This document shows, piece after piece, positions 44,927 through 53,689 of a DNA stretch of 64,000 bases. Under the pieces are notes generated by a model, which saw only the letters and a program-made list of their open reading frames with translations, was not told where the DNA came from and did not search any database. The DNA comes from Chitinophaga pendula. Its GTDB lineage: Bacteria > Bacteroidota > Bacteroidia > Chitinophagales > Chitinophagaceae. Within the stretch, counting starts at the first letter, position 1, and every line of letters starts with the position of its first letter. The translations under genes and the position numbers were made by a program. The stretch spans positions 1,240,001 to 1,304,000 of the forward strand of contig NZ_CP077769.1 in the NCBI RefSeq assembly GCF_020386615.1. Direction: 5' to 3'.

Positions 44927-45484
44927 ATGGGGGAGTATTTGAAGCATTTATCTGATCCGGCGTTACTCGTACTGTTACAGGAAGGGGATCCGTCAGCTTT
45001 CAGGGAGATCTATGACCGATACTGGGAAGTACTGTACCGGCAGGCATCGAAGAAGCTGGGCGACCGGGAAGACATCCGGGATATCGTCCAGGAGATATTC
45101 CTGTCTTTATGGAGGGGGCGGCAGGTGTTGCAGGTACAGGAGAGCTTACTACAATATCTCTATACAGCATTACGCTATAAGATCATCGATCATTACCGGC
45201 AGCGGGAGGTCAGGGTCCGTTATTACGAGGCGGTCTTTGTGACGGCAGACGATAGTATTGTGCCGGAAGCGCTTGGTTACCAGGAACTGAATAACCTGGT
45301 AGAAGCGGAGATCAGTGCCATGCCCCCCAAAATGAAAGAAGTATTCCTGTTAAGCCGTGATGAAGAACTGAATGCGGTGCAGATTGCCGCACGACTTTCT
45401 CTTTCCCACCAGACGGTACGTAACCAGATCAGTACCGCCCTGAAGCGCCTGCGTGCGCGACTGTCTGCCTACACTGCGCGTTAA
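44927..45484 (+). CDS. ECF RNA polymerase sigma-70 factor
   Basis: A 185-residue ECF sigma factor. The start at 44927 (MGEYLKHLSDPALLVLLQEG) is chosen; an in-frame extension back to 44750 runs through the repeat array. Region 2 shows AFREIYDRYWEVLYRQASKK and DIVQEIFLSLWRGR; region 4 shows MPPKMKEVFLLSRDEELN and AARLSLSHQTVRNQISTALK. Such factors in Bacteroidetes usually work with a FecR anti-sigma factor to switch on a SusC/SusD operon. Here the matching FecR-SusC-SusD set begins 1.7 kb downstream, separated by two other genes. Confidence 0.92.
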   Translation: MGEYLKHLSDPALLVLLQEGDPSAFREIYDRYWEVLYRQASKKLGDREDIRDIVQEIFLSLWRGRQVLQVQESLLQYLYTALRYKIIDHYRQREVRVRYYEAVFVTADDSIVPEALGYQELNNLVEAEISAMPPKMKEVFLLSRDEELNAVQIAARLSLSHQTVRNQISTALKRLRARLSAYTAR

Positions 45485-45511
45485 CGTCATCTGAATATTG
45501 ATCCAGTTCTG

Positions 45512-45571
45512 TTTGTCCATGTACTGACTCCATTTGTCCATGTTTGCAGAAGGGATAGTTGCTGACCTTTG
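45512..45571 (+). promoter_or_regulatory. 21-bp-spaced direct repeats plus promoter before the AhpD-like gene
   Basis: TTTGTCCATGT occurs at 45512-45522 and 45533-45543, exactly 21 bp apart. A promoter follows: TTG 45544-45546, 17 nt, GACCTTTG 45564-45571. The second repeat ends exactly 20 bp before the -7 element, the same geometry as at 16926-16994. The AraC regulator at 46252 is the likely ligand. Confidence 0.65.
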
Positions 45572-45602
45572 ACCTGTCAATAACCACAAAAAAATTAAGA
45601 TT

Positions 45603-46157
45603 ATGCAACGAATTACAGCACTCGATCCTGCCAGTACTACTGGAAAAACCAAAACATTATTCGACACTATCCAGGGCAAATTGGGTATGGTACCTAATAT
45701 GATGCGCACGATGGGCAACTCACCTGCGGTGTTGAGCAGTTATCTTTCTTTCAGCAATGCCTTGGGAGAAGGGCAGCTCGGACCTGAACTGGGAGAACTG
45801 ATCGCTTTGACGGTAGCGAATGCGAACCGCTGTGAATATTGTAATGCCGCGCATAGCGTGATCGGAGAGAAATTGGCACATATTCAGGCAGCGGCCATTG
45901 CCAATGCGAGAGCCGGCCGGTCTGATGAGCCTAAAATACAGGCGGCACTGGACTTCGCCCTGGCGCTGGTAGAGAAGAGAGGGTTCGTAAGCGAAGCGGA
46001 TGTGCAGGCACTGAAAGCGGCGGGCTATGATGATGCGGGTATAGCGGAGATCATAGGACATGTATCATTGAATATATTCACCAATTATTTTAACAATGCG
46101 CTGAAGGTATCGCTTGATTTCCCGGCAGTGGAATTGAATGCTGCGATTGCAGTGTAA
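45603..46157 (+). CDS. Carboxymuconolactone decarboxylase / AhpD-like protein
   Basis: A 184-residue helical protein of the CMD/AhpD superfamily. The redox motif is seen as ANANRCEYCNAAHSVIGEKL (CxxC with a following His), the proton-relay and peroxidase signature of AhpD-type enzymes. KLGMVPNMMRTMGNSPAVLS at the N-terminus is also typical. It probably reduces peroxides or a reactive carbonyl/quinone using the Cys pair. It has its own promoter with 21-bp repeats and its own terminator, and is followed by an AraC gene that presumably regulates it. Confidence 0.9.
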   Translation: MQRITALDPASTTGKTKTLFDTIQGKLGMVPNMMRTMGNSPAVLSSYLSFSNALGEGQLGPELGELIALTVANANRCEYCNAAHSVIGEKLAHIQAAAIANARAGRSDEPKIQAALDFALALVEKRGFVSEADVQALKAAGYDDAGIAEIIGHVSLNIFTNYFNNALKVSLDFPAVELNAAIAV

Positions 46158-46171
46158 AAAAGTTTAGCGGT

Positions 46172-46209
46172 GGGGGAGGGGCGGTGGTTCTTTCCTCCCC
46201 TATTTTATT
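46172..46209 (+). terminator. Terminator after the AhpD-like gene
   Basis: GGGGAGG (46173-46179) pairs with CCTCCCC (46194-46200), 14-nt loop, followed by TATTTTATT. It makes the AhpD-like gene monocistronic. Confidence 0.75.
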
Positions 46210-46251
46210 CACTAAAAATTATCTTACTTGACAGCACAGTGCGACAATACT

Positions 46252-47103
46252 ATGATCAATCCGGCGACCGGTATACTGGCATTCAGGGTGATGGATGTGG
46301 AGGACGGGTATTATTTCCGGGAATTACAGCAACAACATTGTTATACTATGTTGCTGGTGACAGCGGGGAGTGGGCAGTTGAATGTTGATTTTTCGGAGTA
46401 TATGTTTGAGGCAAATACCCTGTTATGTTTTTCGGTATATCAGCCTTTTCTGATCCGGGAGCGGGAGTGTATTAAGGGCGTGCTGATACAGTTCCATCCT
46501 GATTTTTTCTGTATACATAAGCATCAGGAGGAGGTGTCTTGTAATGGTATACTTTTTAACGATGTTTATGGGTCGCCGATGGTCAATATAGACACGGCAG
46601 GCTTGCAGGCATTGCTGGGGTTGGTCGCGCAGTTTAAGACGGAGATGCAGCGGCCGGCGTTAGGGCAATATGAGCTGTTGGTATCTTATCTGAAGGTCTT
46701 TCTGATCATGGCGTCGCGGATGAAACTGGCTGTTTGTCCGGATATAGTGTCTGACGGCGGGCCGGCGCCCTTCCTGTTGAAGCATCTGAAAGAGGCCATT
46801 GAGGAGCATTATCGTACCAGGCATAGTCCGGCGGACTATGGTGCTTTACTGAATATATCTCCCAAGGCGTTGAACAAGCTGGCTAAAAGTCATTTTAACC
46901 GTACGTTGCGGGATCTGATTGCAGAACGGATCATTATTGAAGCGAAACGGGAGCTTTACTTGACATCGAAGCCGGTGAAGGCTATAGCCTATGAGCTGGG
47001 TTTTACGGATGAGTTTTATTTCAGCCGGTTCTTTAAGAGTAATGCCTCGGTGTCGCCACAGCTTTACCGTACGACGGTGGGCATGGCCAAAGGGGAGGTA
47101 TAA
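46252..47103 (+). CDS. AraC family transcriptional regulator
   Basis: A 283-residue regulator; the ATG at 46252 is preferred to a TTG at 46228. The N-terminal half is a cupin-like sensor (HCYTMLLVTAGSGQLNVDFS; KGVLIQFHPDFFC). The C-terminal helix-turn-helix pair is seen as ADYGALLNISPKALNKLAKS and VKAIAYELGFTDEFYFSRFF, ending VSPQLYR. It lies between the sigma-factor and FecR genes but its most probable target is the AhpD-like gene just upstream, through the direct repeats at 45512-45543. The stop is only 7 bp before a short TATA array. Confidence 0.9.
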   Translation: MINPATGILAFRVMDVEDGYYFRELQQQHCYTMLLVTAGSGQLNVDFSEYMFEANTLLCFSVYQPFLIRERECIKGVLIQFHPDFFCIHKHQEEVSCNGILFNDVYGSPMVNIDTAGLQALLGLVAQFKTEMQRPALGQYELLVSYLKVFLIMASRMKLAVCPDIVSDGGPAPFLLKHLKEAIEEHYRTRHSPADYGALLNISPKALNKLAKSHFNRTLRDLIAERIIIEAKRELYLTSKPVKAIAYELGFTDEFYFSRFFKSNASVSPQLYRTTVGMAKGEV

Positions 47104-47110
47104 TACCTGG

Positions 47111-47136
47111 TATAATAAGAGTATATTGGTTGTATA
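47111..47136. repeat. Short 11-bp-phased TATA run
   Basis: TATA begins at 47111, 47122 and 47133, exactly 11 bp apart, and the last unit reads GGTTGTATAGC like the left-arm units of the two large arrays. Three units could be a remnant or seed of that element; chance is possible at this size. Confidence 0.45.
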
Positions 47137-47221
47137 GCGGCATCACCTGGTGTCGCTAATTTTTTTTAATTATATCTAGTACACTTATTATTGTTGTACG
47201 ACAATCTATTTATCAGCACAT

Positions 47222-48262
47222 ATGAAAGCATTTAACCAGCCGGATATTCCGCCAGCGATACGTGAGTTGTTGGGAAGGAATATCAAATCGGCACCATATA
47301 CGGCAGGAGAGCGGCAGCTGTTGCACGACTGGTATGAAAGTCTGGCAATAGACGGAGACGCCCCGTTAAGCGGGGAGGGAGTGGTATTATGGGCCGGCAT
47401 CCGGGAAGCGATGGATGCTGGTGAGGCTGTCAGGCCGTTGGTAGTGCGTATGCCTTTGTGGCGTCGTATCTGGCGGCCGGTAGCGGCGGCGGTGGTAGTG
47501 CTGGCAGGGGGATGGTGGGGTTGGCAGTATTATGCCGGCAAGCCGGTATATAACGGGCAGCTGGCCACCTCAGCGGGTAACACCCGGCAGCTGACATTAC
47601 CGGATGGCACAAAAGTATGGCTGAATGCAGGCAGTGAGCTGCATTACCGTAAAGACTGGCAGCCGGGTACGACCAGGGAGATCGCATTGAACGGGGAAGC
47701 GTTTTTTGAAGTAGCGCAACTGTCACAATCCCCTTTTATCATACATACAAAAGTAGTGGACATACAGGTACTGGGCACCAGCTTCAACCTGAAAGCTTAT
47801 GCTGACGATGCAACCGTAGAGACCACCTTGCTGAGCGGAAAGGTAGCGGTCGTTATGAAGGAGCAGCAGGATCGCCGGATGGAGCTGCATCCACATGAAA
47901 AACTGGTCGTCGTGAACCGGGCGGCCGGGCATCAGCTGGATGTATTGCCGGAACAGGCTGAGCTGGCCACGACCGGGTATATGCTGGCAACACCGTCACA
48001 GCATCCCGGAGACAGTACCTATGCCGAGTTGTCCTGGAAGGATGGCAAGCTGGTATTTTCCAATGAAACCTTTGAGCAGATCGCCTTACAACTGGAACGC
48101 TGGTATGGCATAACGATCATCTTCGATGATGCCACGTTAAAAACATTCAGATTTACCGGTAGTTTCCGGGGAGAGTCTTTGCCACGAATAATGGAAGCAT
48201 TACAATATTCCAATCCGTTCCGCTACGAAATACAGGAAGGAACAATGCGCATTTACAAATAA
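47222..48262 (+). CDS. FecR family anti-sigma factor
   Basis: A 346-residue anti-sigma / signal-transfer protein. The N-terminal cytoplasmic part (1-80) is followed by one transmembrane helix (about 86-103, VAAAVVVLAGGWWGWQY). The periplasmic FecR domain has the conserved TRQLTLPDGTKVWLNAGSEL, GEAFFEVAQ and VLGTSFNLKAY. A C-terminal DUF4974-type domain (LSWKDGKLVFSNETFEQIAL) ends near IQEGTMRIYK. It receives the signal from the SusC STN domain and controls an ECF sigma factor, presumably the one at 44927. It lies 195 bp before susC. Confidence 0.93.
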   Translation: MKAFNQPDIPPAIRELLGRNIKSAPYTAGERQLLHDWYESLAIDGDAPLSGEGVVLWAGIREAMDAGEAVRPLVVRMPLWRRIWRPVAAAVVVLAGGWWGWQYYAGKPVYNGQLATSAGNTRQLTLPDGTKVWLNAGSELHYRKDWQPGTTREIALNGEAFFEVAQLSQSPFIIHTKVVDIQVLGTSFNLKAYADDATVETTLLSGKVAVVMKEQQDRRMELHPHEKLVVVNRAAGHQLDVLPEQAELATTGYMLATPSQHPGDSTYAELSWKDGKLVFSNETFEQIALQLERWYGITIIFDDATLKTFRFTGSFRGESLPRIMEALQYSNPFRYEIQEGTMRIYK

Positions 48263-48339
48263 CAACAGTGAACAATTTCCAACAAAAAACATCAAACATT
48301 CCATGACATTACAGTAAACCACGAGCAACCAAAATGAAA

Positions 48340-48363
48340 AGGGAAATGCGGACACATTTCCCT
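48340..48363 (+). promoter_or_regulatory. Hairpin between fecR and susC
   Basis: AGGGAAATG (48340-48348) pairs with CATTTCCCT (48355-48363) around a 6-nt loop, 77 bp after fecR. There is no following T-run, so it may stabilise or uncouple the fecR transcript rather than end it. Confidence 0.5.
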
Positions 48364-48457
48364 CTTGCCAAAGTTCAATTTTTTGATCATGCAGTACCCG
48401 ACCGTCGAAAGTAAGGGTGACTGCCGCTATTTTATTGACCTTTAACGCCACTAAAGT

Positions 48458-51400
48458 ATGAAAAAAAACAAACTTTCCGGGGGCCGGCCCAGTGCGCCCG
48501 GGATGCGTGTACTTGTATTCCTCCGATTTATGAAGCTAACCACGATACTATTGCTGGGAGCTTGTCTACAGGTGTCAGCCAACGCTTATTCCCAGCAGGG
48601 GAAGATCACGATCAACACAAAACGGATGCAACTTGCCCAAGTGTTATCGCTGATCGAAAAACAAGGTAATGTACGGTTCGTGTACAGCAACGATGTATTG
48701 CCTAATCAGCAGTTTGTTGCCGTGACTGTAAAAGACGAAACTGTCGAAAGGGTGCTGAGTGAGATATTGCGTAATACTTCGCTCACCTTCCGGCAGCTGG
48801 ACAAAGAGCTGATCGTGATCGCTCCCGGCGCTACCGTGATACAGAACATCCCGGTAAAAGGAAAGGTGACCGATAGTAAAGGCGATGCGCTGATAGGTGT
48901 GAGCGTGCAGATAGCGGGTACCTCCCGTGGTACTATTACCGGAGCAGACGGTAGTTACCAGATAGAGGCGCCTGGCAGCGCTACGCTGGTATTCAGCTAT
49001 ATCGGTTACCTGCAGCAGCAGATCGCGGTGAACGATCGTACCCGTATCGACCTGGTATTGCAGGAAGATACCAAAGGGCTGAGTGAAGTGGTGGTAGTAG
49101 GATATGGTGCTCAGAAGAAAGTGAACCTGACGGGTTCTGTTGCTACAGTAAGTGCGCAGCAACTGACCGCCCGTCCGGTGACGAACGTACAGAATGCATT
49201 GCAGGGGCTGGTACCCGGCCTGACGGTATTGAGCCGCCCCGGTGATGTAGGCCGGGATGCGGGTACCATCACCGTGCGTGGACGTACCAACCTGTCCAGC
49301 CCTGGCCCTATGGTGATCATTGATGGGATACCATCTTCGAACAGGGACCTGGCCGCGCTGAACCCCAACGATATCGAGAACATGTCTGTGCTGAAAGATG
49401 CGGCCTCCTCTGCTATCTACGGTTCGCGTGCCGCAAACGGGGTGATACTTATCACCACCAAAAAAGGGACAGCAGGCAAGATGAGTGTAGACCTTAATGC
49501 CAGCTATGGTATTCAGTCGCCTACCCGTATCCCTAAATACCTTGGTTCCGGAGACTATGCCAGGTTGTATAATGAAGCGTTGACCAACGCTGGTAAGTCG
49601 CCGATCTATAAGCCGGAGCAGATCGCCAGATTTGAGAATGGCAGCGACCCGGACCTGTATCCCAATACCGACTGGTACGGACAGACCCTGAAGAAAAATC
49701 CCACCTATAAAGACGTACAATTAGGCGTAAGCGGTAGTTCGAAGAACAGCATGTACTACCTGAGCTTCGGCTATATGAACCAGGAGTCGCTGGTGCCCTA
49801 CAAAGGTTCCAACCGGTATACCGTACGTTTAAATACTTCTTCGCAGGTATTACCGATCCTGAACATCGGTGCTAACGTATCTATGGTAAAACAGGATATC
49901 GACAATAATGGCGGCGACCTAAGCTGGACAGAGCTGAACCGTTCGCTGCCGACAGCAGTAGCGCGGCATAGCGATGGCAGCTGGGGTACGGTGAATGGCG
50001 GTGTGACCGATGGGACTACGGCCAAGAACAATGTGCTGCGTATACTCGATGAAGCTGGTCGCCGTAAAGACCGGGACTTTACTTTCATGGGCGGACTGAA
50101 TGGAACGCTGACACCGCTGAAAGGATTAACCATCAAAGGGCTGGCATCGCTGAAGATGGACTACCGCACAGCCAACCGTTTCTGGAGTACGATGCCGCCG
50201 CTGACAGACTTTATCACCAAACAACCGCTGGCATCCACACAGAATAAGATCAACGAGATGCAGGAGAAGTGGATACGTCAGCAGGAGGTATTGTTGCAAG
50301 CCTATGCAGAATATGAGAAGAGTCTCAACCGGCATCATACGCGTGTGATGGTGGGTGCTTCGCAGGAAAGCAATATATACCGTGACCAACTGACCGGCAG
50401 GAGGAATTTCCCGGTGAACAACCTGGGTACGGTAGGTGCGGGCAGTTCCAATCCCGCAGACTTCAGTACCGAAGATAAACTGACCGATCTTACAGCAGCC
50501 AGGAAGCCTAACGGTACTTACAGTGAGTCCTGGGCGATGCGTTCTTTCTTCGGCAGGATCAACTATAACTATGATGAAAAATATTTGTTAGAAGCCAACT
50601 TACGCCTGGACCTTTCTTCCCGTTTTGACCCTGATTACCGCAAAGCCTGGTTCCCTTCCGTATCTGCCGGATGGCGCTTGTCTGAAGAACAGTTCATGAA
50701 AGATATCAAATGGATTGACAATCTGAAGCTGCGTACTTCCTGGGGGGTACTGGGGAACCAGAACGAAGTGGTACCCGGTAACTACTACACCTTCCTGACC
50801 ACTAACCTGGGGTATGGATTTGACGGTGTTGCCGCTGATGGTATCTGGCAGGTAAGAGGGGTGAACCGCCAGACCTCCTGGGAGAAGGTATATATGACCA
50901 ATGTAGGGGTGGATGCGACCCTTTGGGAGGGTAAGCTCTCTGTGACAGCGGATTATTTCATAAAGAGGACAGAAGGTATCCTGCTGGCTAAAAACTTCCC
51001 TGCTACTTACGGCATAGAGAAGGTGGCTTTTGTGAATGCCGGTTCTACGCGCAACCGGGGCGTAGAGATCATGTTGTCGCATAGCAACAGGATCGGAAAG
51101 GATTTCACTTATGACATTTCGGTGAACGTATCCAAGATCAAAAATACCATCCTCAGCCTGGGCGACGACCGGCAGCGTATCAACAGCTACTGGATAGAGA
51201 AGGTAGGCGAGTCGGTAGGTTCCTTTTTCGGATATGAAGCGATCGGACTGTTCCGCGATGAGAATGACGTGAAGCAGCACGCTACACAAAGTGTGGCTAC
51301 CCGTGCCGGCGATATCAAATATAAAGACCAGAATGGCGACGGCAAGATCGACGCCAACGACCGGGTTGTGATGGGTAATGATGTGCCGTGGCTAAACTAT

Positions 51401-51874
51401 GGTATCAACCTGGGTATGGTTTATAAGGGGATAGACTTGAATGTGATCACCTACGGCGTATCTGATGTGAAGGTATACCTGGTGAATGAGGCCTCCTTTT
51501 CGTTTTTCAACGGCGCTGGTGTAAAACCTTATCACCTGAACCGCTGGACCAAAGATAATCCGGACCCCAATGCCCAGTATCCCCGTTTGCTGACCAGCGC
51601 TGATGGTTCACATAACTACCAGAACATCTCTTCCTTCTGGTTGTATAACGGTGCTTATTTCCGTATACGATCCATTACGGCCGGTTATACTTTGCCTGCC
51701 AATTGGACTAAACGGGTGGGGATGAAATCGGCACGTATCTATATCGCTGCCAACAACCCTTTTACGTTCATGGCGGACAAGCGGCTGACCGATTATGATC
51801 CGGAGATGGCATCCGGCCGGGGTGGTTATCCTGGTGTGAAGACATGGGCAGCAGGTGTGAATATTAAATTCTAA
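48458..51874 (+). CDS. SusC/RagA family TonB-linked outer membrane protein with STN domain
   Basis: An 1138-residue transporter. Signal sequence: FMKLTTILLLGACLQVSANA. An STN (secretin/TonB N-terminal) domain covers about 50-122 (MQLAQVLSLIEKQGNVRFVY; TVERVLSEILRNTSLTF), the part that signals to FecR. A carboxypeptidase-like domain is at about 131-203, then the plug (GLSEVVVVGYGAQKKVNLTG; NIENMSVLKDAASSAIYGSR) and the barrel ending GVKTWAAGVNIKF. The STN domain and the FecR/sigma genes upstream point to substrate-induced expression. The substrate is unknown; no glycosidase lies next to it. Confidence 0.95.
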   Translation: MKKNKLSGGRPSAPGMRVLVFLRFMKLTTILLLGACLQVSANAYSQQGKITINTKRMQLAQVLSLIEKQGNVRFVYSNDVLPNQQFVAVTVKDETVERVLSEILRNTSLTFRQLDKELIVIAPGATVIQNIPVKGKVTDSKGDALIGVSVQIAGTSRGTITGADGSYQIEAPGSATLVFSYIGYLQQQIAVNDRTRIDLVLQEDTKGLSEVVVVGYGAQKKVNLTGSVATVSAQQLTARPVTNVQNALQGLVPGLTVLSRPGDVGRDAGTITVRGRTNLSSPGPMVIIDGIPSSNRDLAALNPNDIENMSVLKDAASSAIYGSRAANGVILITTKKGTAGKMSVDLNASYGIQSPTRIPKYLGSGDYARLYNEALTNAGKSPIYKPEQIARFENGSDPDLYPNTDWYGQTLKKNPTYKDVQLGVSGSSKNSMYYLSFGYMNQESLVPYKGSNRYTVRLNTSSQVLPILNIGANVSMVKQDIDNNGGDLSWTELNRSLPTAVARHSDGSWGTVNGGVTDGTTAKNNVLRILDEAGRRKDRDFTFMGGLNGTLTPLKGLTIKGLASLKMDYRTANRFWSTMPPLTDFITKQPLASTQNKINEMQEKWIRQQEVLLQAYAEYEKSLNRHHTRVMVGASQESNIYRDQLTGRRNFPVNNLGTVGAGSSNPADFSTEDKLTDLTAARKPNGTYSESWAMRSFFGRINYNYDEKYLLEANLRLDLSSRFDPDYRKAWFPSVSAGWRLSEEQFMKDIKWIDNLKLRTSWGVLGNQNEVVPGNYYTFLTTNLGYGFDGVAADGIWQVRGVNRQTSWEKVYMTNVGVDATLWEGKLSVTADYFIKRTEGILLAKNFPATYGIEKVAFVNAGSTRNRGVEIMLSHSNRIGKDFTYDISVNVSKIKNTILSLGDDRQRINSYWIEKVGESVGSFFGYEAIGLFRDENDVKQHATQSVATRAGDIKYKDQNGDGKIDANDRVVMGNDVPWLNYGINLGMVYKGIDLNVITYGVSDVKVYLVNEASFSFFNGAGVKPYHLNRWTKDNPDPNAQYPRLLTSADGSHNYQNISSFWLYNGAYFRIRSITAGYTLPANWTKRVGMKSARIYIAANNPFTFMADKRLTDYDPEMASGRGGYPGVKTWAAGVNIKF

Positions 51875-51894
51875 ACAAGGCAAAACAGACGAGT

Positions 51895-53562
51895 ATGAAA
51901 AAAGTGACTTTTATAATAGGTACGATCATCGTTTTGTCCGGACTGTGGAGTAGTTGTGGGAAGGATTTCCTGGAGCGGGTGCCGGAGAATGAAATACCGG
52001 AAGTGAATTTCTGGAAAAATGACAACGATGCCTACCTGGCATTGAACGGTATATATAATTCGCTGGGGAAAGAAGTGATCTACGATGATGGGGCGACGGA
52101 CAATGCCCATGCGCAATATCAGTGGGAGAGCAATGCGACCTTTATTTCGCAGGGCACCGTTACTACGGATGTGAATGAAGGGTGGGATTATAACGCGATC
52201 CGCCGGGCCAACTATTTCCTGGAGAATGTAGATAAGGTGAACATGAATGATGCGTTGAAGGCACGTTATAAAGCGGAAGCGCGTTTCCTCCGGGCTTACT
52301 ATTACTGCAACCTGGTCAACAAGATCGGAGATGTTCCGTTGGTGACCAAAGTGTTGACGGCGGAGGGCTCCTATGTGCCTCGTGATCCACGTGCGACGGT
52401 GCTGAATTTCATCCTGACGGAATTGGACGAATGTGCGAAGGTGTTACCCGAGCGTTATGCCGGTGGCGGTACTGACAACGGGACGCATACAGAACGGGGC
52501 AGGGCGACCAAAGGCGCGGCACTGGCCCTCAAAGCACGCATGCACCTGTATAACGGGCAGTGGCAACAGGCGGTGGATGCCGCGAGTGCAGTAATGGCGA
52601 TACCTGGGTATGACCTGTTTACCGTTAGCAGCGAGAGTGGCCGTGACACGCAGGATAATTATGCTGCCTGGGTCAACTTTACAGATGCCGCAGAGCAACG
52701 CCGTTTCCGTTTGGGATTACGCAGCTATGAGAAACTATTTATTGCAGCTAACAATAACAACAAGGAAGTGATCTTTGACCGGCAACTGATCAAACAGCGG
52801 GACGACAAGAGTACCACGACCTTCCTGTTGTCTGCCGATATGGGAGGCTGGAGCTCTGTGACACCTACGCAGGAGCTGGTCAATGCCTATGAAAGTTTTA
52901 AGACAGGACTGCCGGTAGTACCGCCGTCACCTGCTGAACGAGCCAAACGATATGCTGCGCGGGAGACGGATCCTTTATTCTATGAAGAATACAAGAACAG
53001 GGACCCCCGGTTTTATGCCAGCATATTATTTGACAAAAGTCCCTGGAGCAACCTGGAAGCCAACTATGTATTTAAATGGATCAAAGGTGGTAGTAACCGC
53101 TCCCGGACAGGTTACAATTTCCGTAAGCTGGTAGATCCGGATGCCTGGAATGAGCGTATTAATAGTTACGCCAATACGATGCTGCTCCGGTTTGCAGAAG
53201 TGTTGTTGACTTATGCGGAAGCTAAGAATGAACTGAGCGGACCGGATGCTACGGTGTATGATGCGATCGATCGTATCCGGGTGCGCGCCGGCATGCCGGT
53301 ATTGGACCGTGCGCAATACGGTACACAGGACCGCCTTCGTACTGCGATCCGCCGGGAGCGCAGGATAGAACTGGCCGTAGAAGGCCAGCGCTATATGGAT
53401 ATACGTCGCTGGAAGATCGCTCCCGACGTGATGAAGACCATCATGGACTTGGAGAATACACCCGCGCAGGACCGCGTATGGAATGATAAGCTCTATCTTA
53501 TGCCGGTGCCTCAAAAGGAAAGGGACCTGAATCCACAGTTGACACAGAACTCCGGTTACTAA
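51895..53562 (+). CDS. SusD/RagB family nutrient-binding lipoprotein
   Basis: A 555-residue surface lipoprotein, 20 bp after susC. Lipobox around GLWSSCGKDFLERVPENEIP (Cys near 22). SusD features seen: FWKNDNDAYLALNGIYNSLG, ARFLRAYYYCNLVNKIGDVP, TERGRATKGAALALKARMHL and the C-terminal IRRERRIELAVEGQRYMDIR with ending LYLMPVPQKERDLNPQL. It binds the substrate and caps the SusC barrel. This is the last gene of the sigma/FecR-controlled unit; a terminator follows 32 bp downstream. Confidence 0.95.
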   Translation: MKKVTFIIGTIIVLSGLWSSCGKDFLERVPENEIPEVNFWKNDNDAYLALNGIYNSLGKEVIYDDGATDNAHAQYQWESNATFISQGTVTTDVNEGWDYNAIRRANYFLENVDKVNMNDALKARYKAEARFLRAYYYCNLVNKIGDVPLVTKVLTAEGSYVPRDPRATVLNFILTELDECAKVLPERYAGGGTDNGTHTERGRATKGAALALKARMHLYNGQWQQAVDAASAVMAIPGYDLFTVSSESGRDTQDNYAAWVNFTDAAEQRRFRLGLRSYEKLFIAANNNNKEVIFDRQLIKQRDDKSTTTFLLSADMGGWSSVTPTQELVNAYESFKTGLPVVPPSPAERAKRYAARETDPLFYEEYKNRDPRFYASILFDKSPWSNLEANYVFKWIKGGSNRSRTGYNFRKLVDPDAWNERINSYANTMLLRFAEVLLTYAEAKNELSGPDATVYDAIDRIRVRAGMPVLDRAQYGTQDRLRTAIRRERRIELAVEGQRYMDIRRWKIAPDVMKTIMDLENTPAQDRVWNDKLYLMPVPQKERDLNPQLTQNSGY

Positions 53563-53594
53563 CCATTATTATAGAGAACAGGAACAATGAAAAC

Positions 53595-53620
53595 AAGGGC
53601 GTCCGGAAAGGGCGCCCTTT
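53595..53620 (+). terminator. Terminator of the second susCD unit
   Basis: AAGGGCG (53595-53601) pairs with CGCCCTT (53613-53619); loop 11 nt, then TTGTG. The stem is strong and the T-run weak. Confidence 0.7.
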
Positions 53621-53689
53621 GTGTGAATAGGTAGGAGGTTTTTGACCAGCGCTTCCCGGAATGTCAGGTTAAATTGTATATTGGGAAAT

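Noticed and set aside
48644..49720. 358-codon minus-strand frame inside the second susC gene
   Set aside because: It is antisense to a clear SusC protein and has low-information composition rich in R, H, Q and Y. No domain or start signal is seen.
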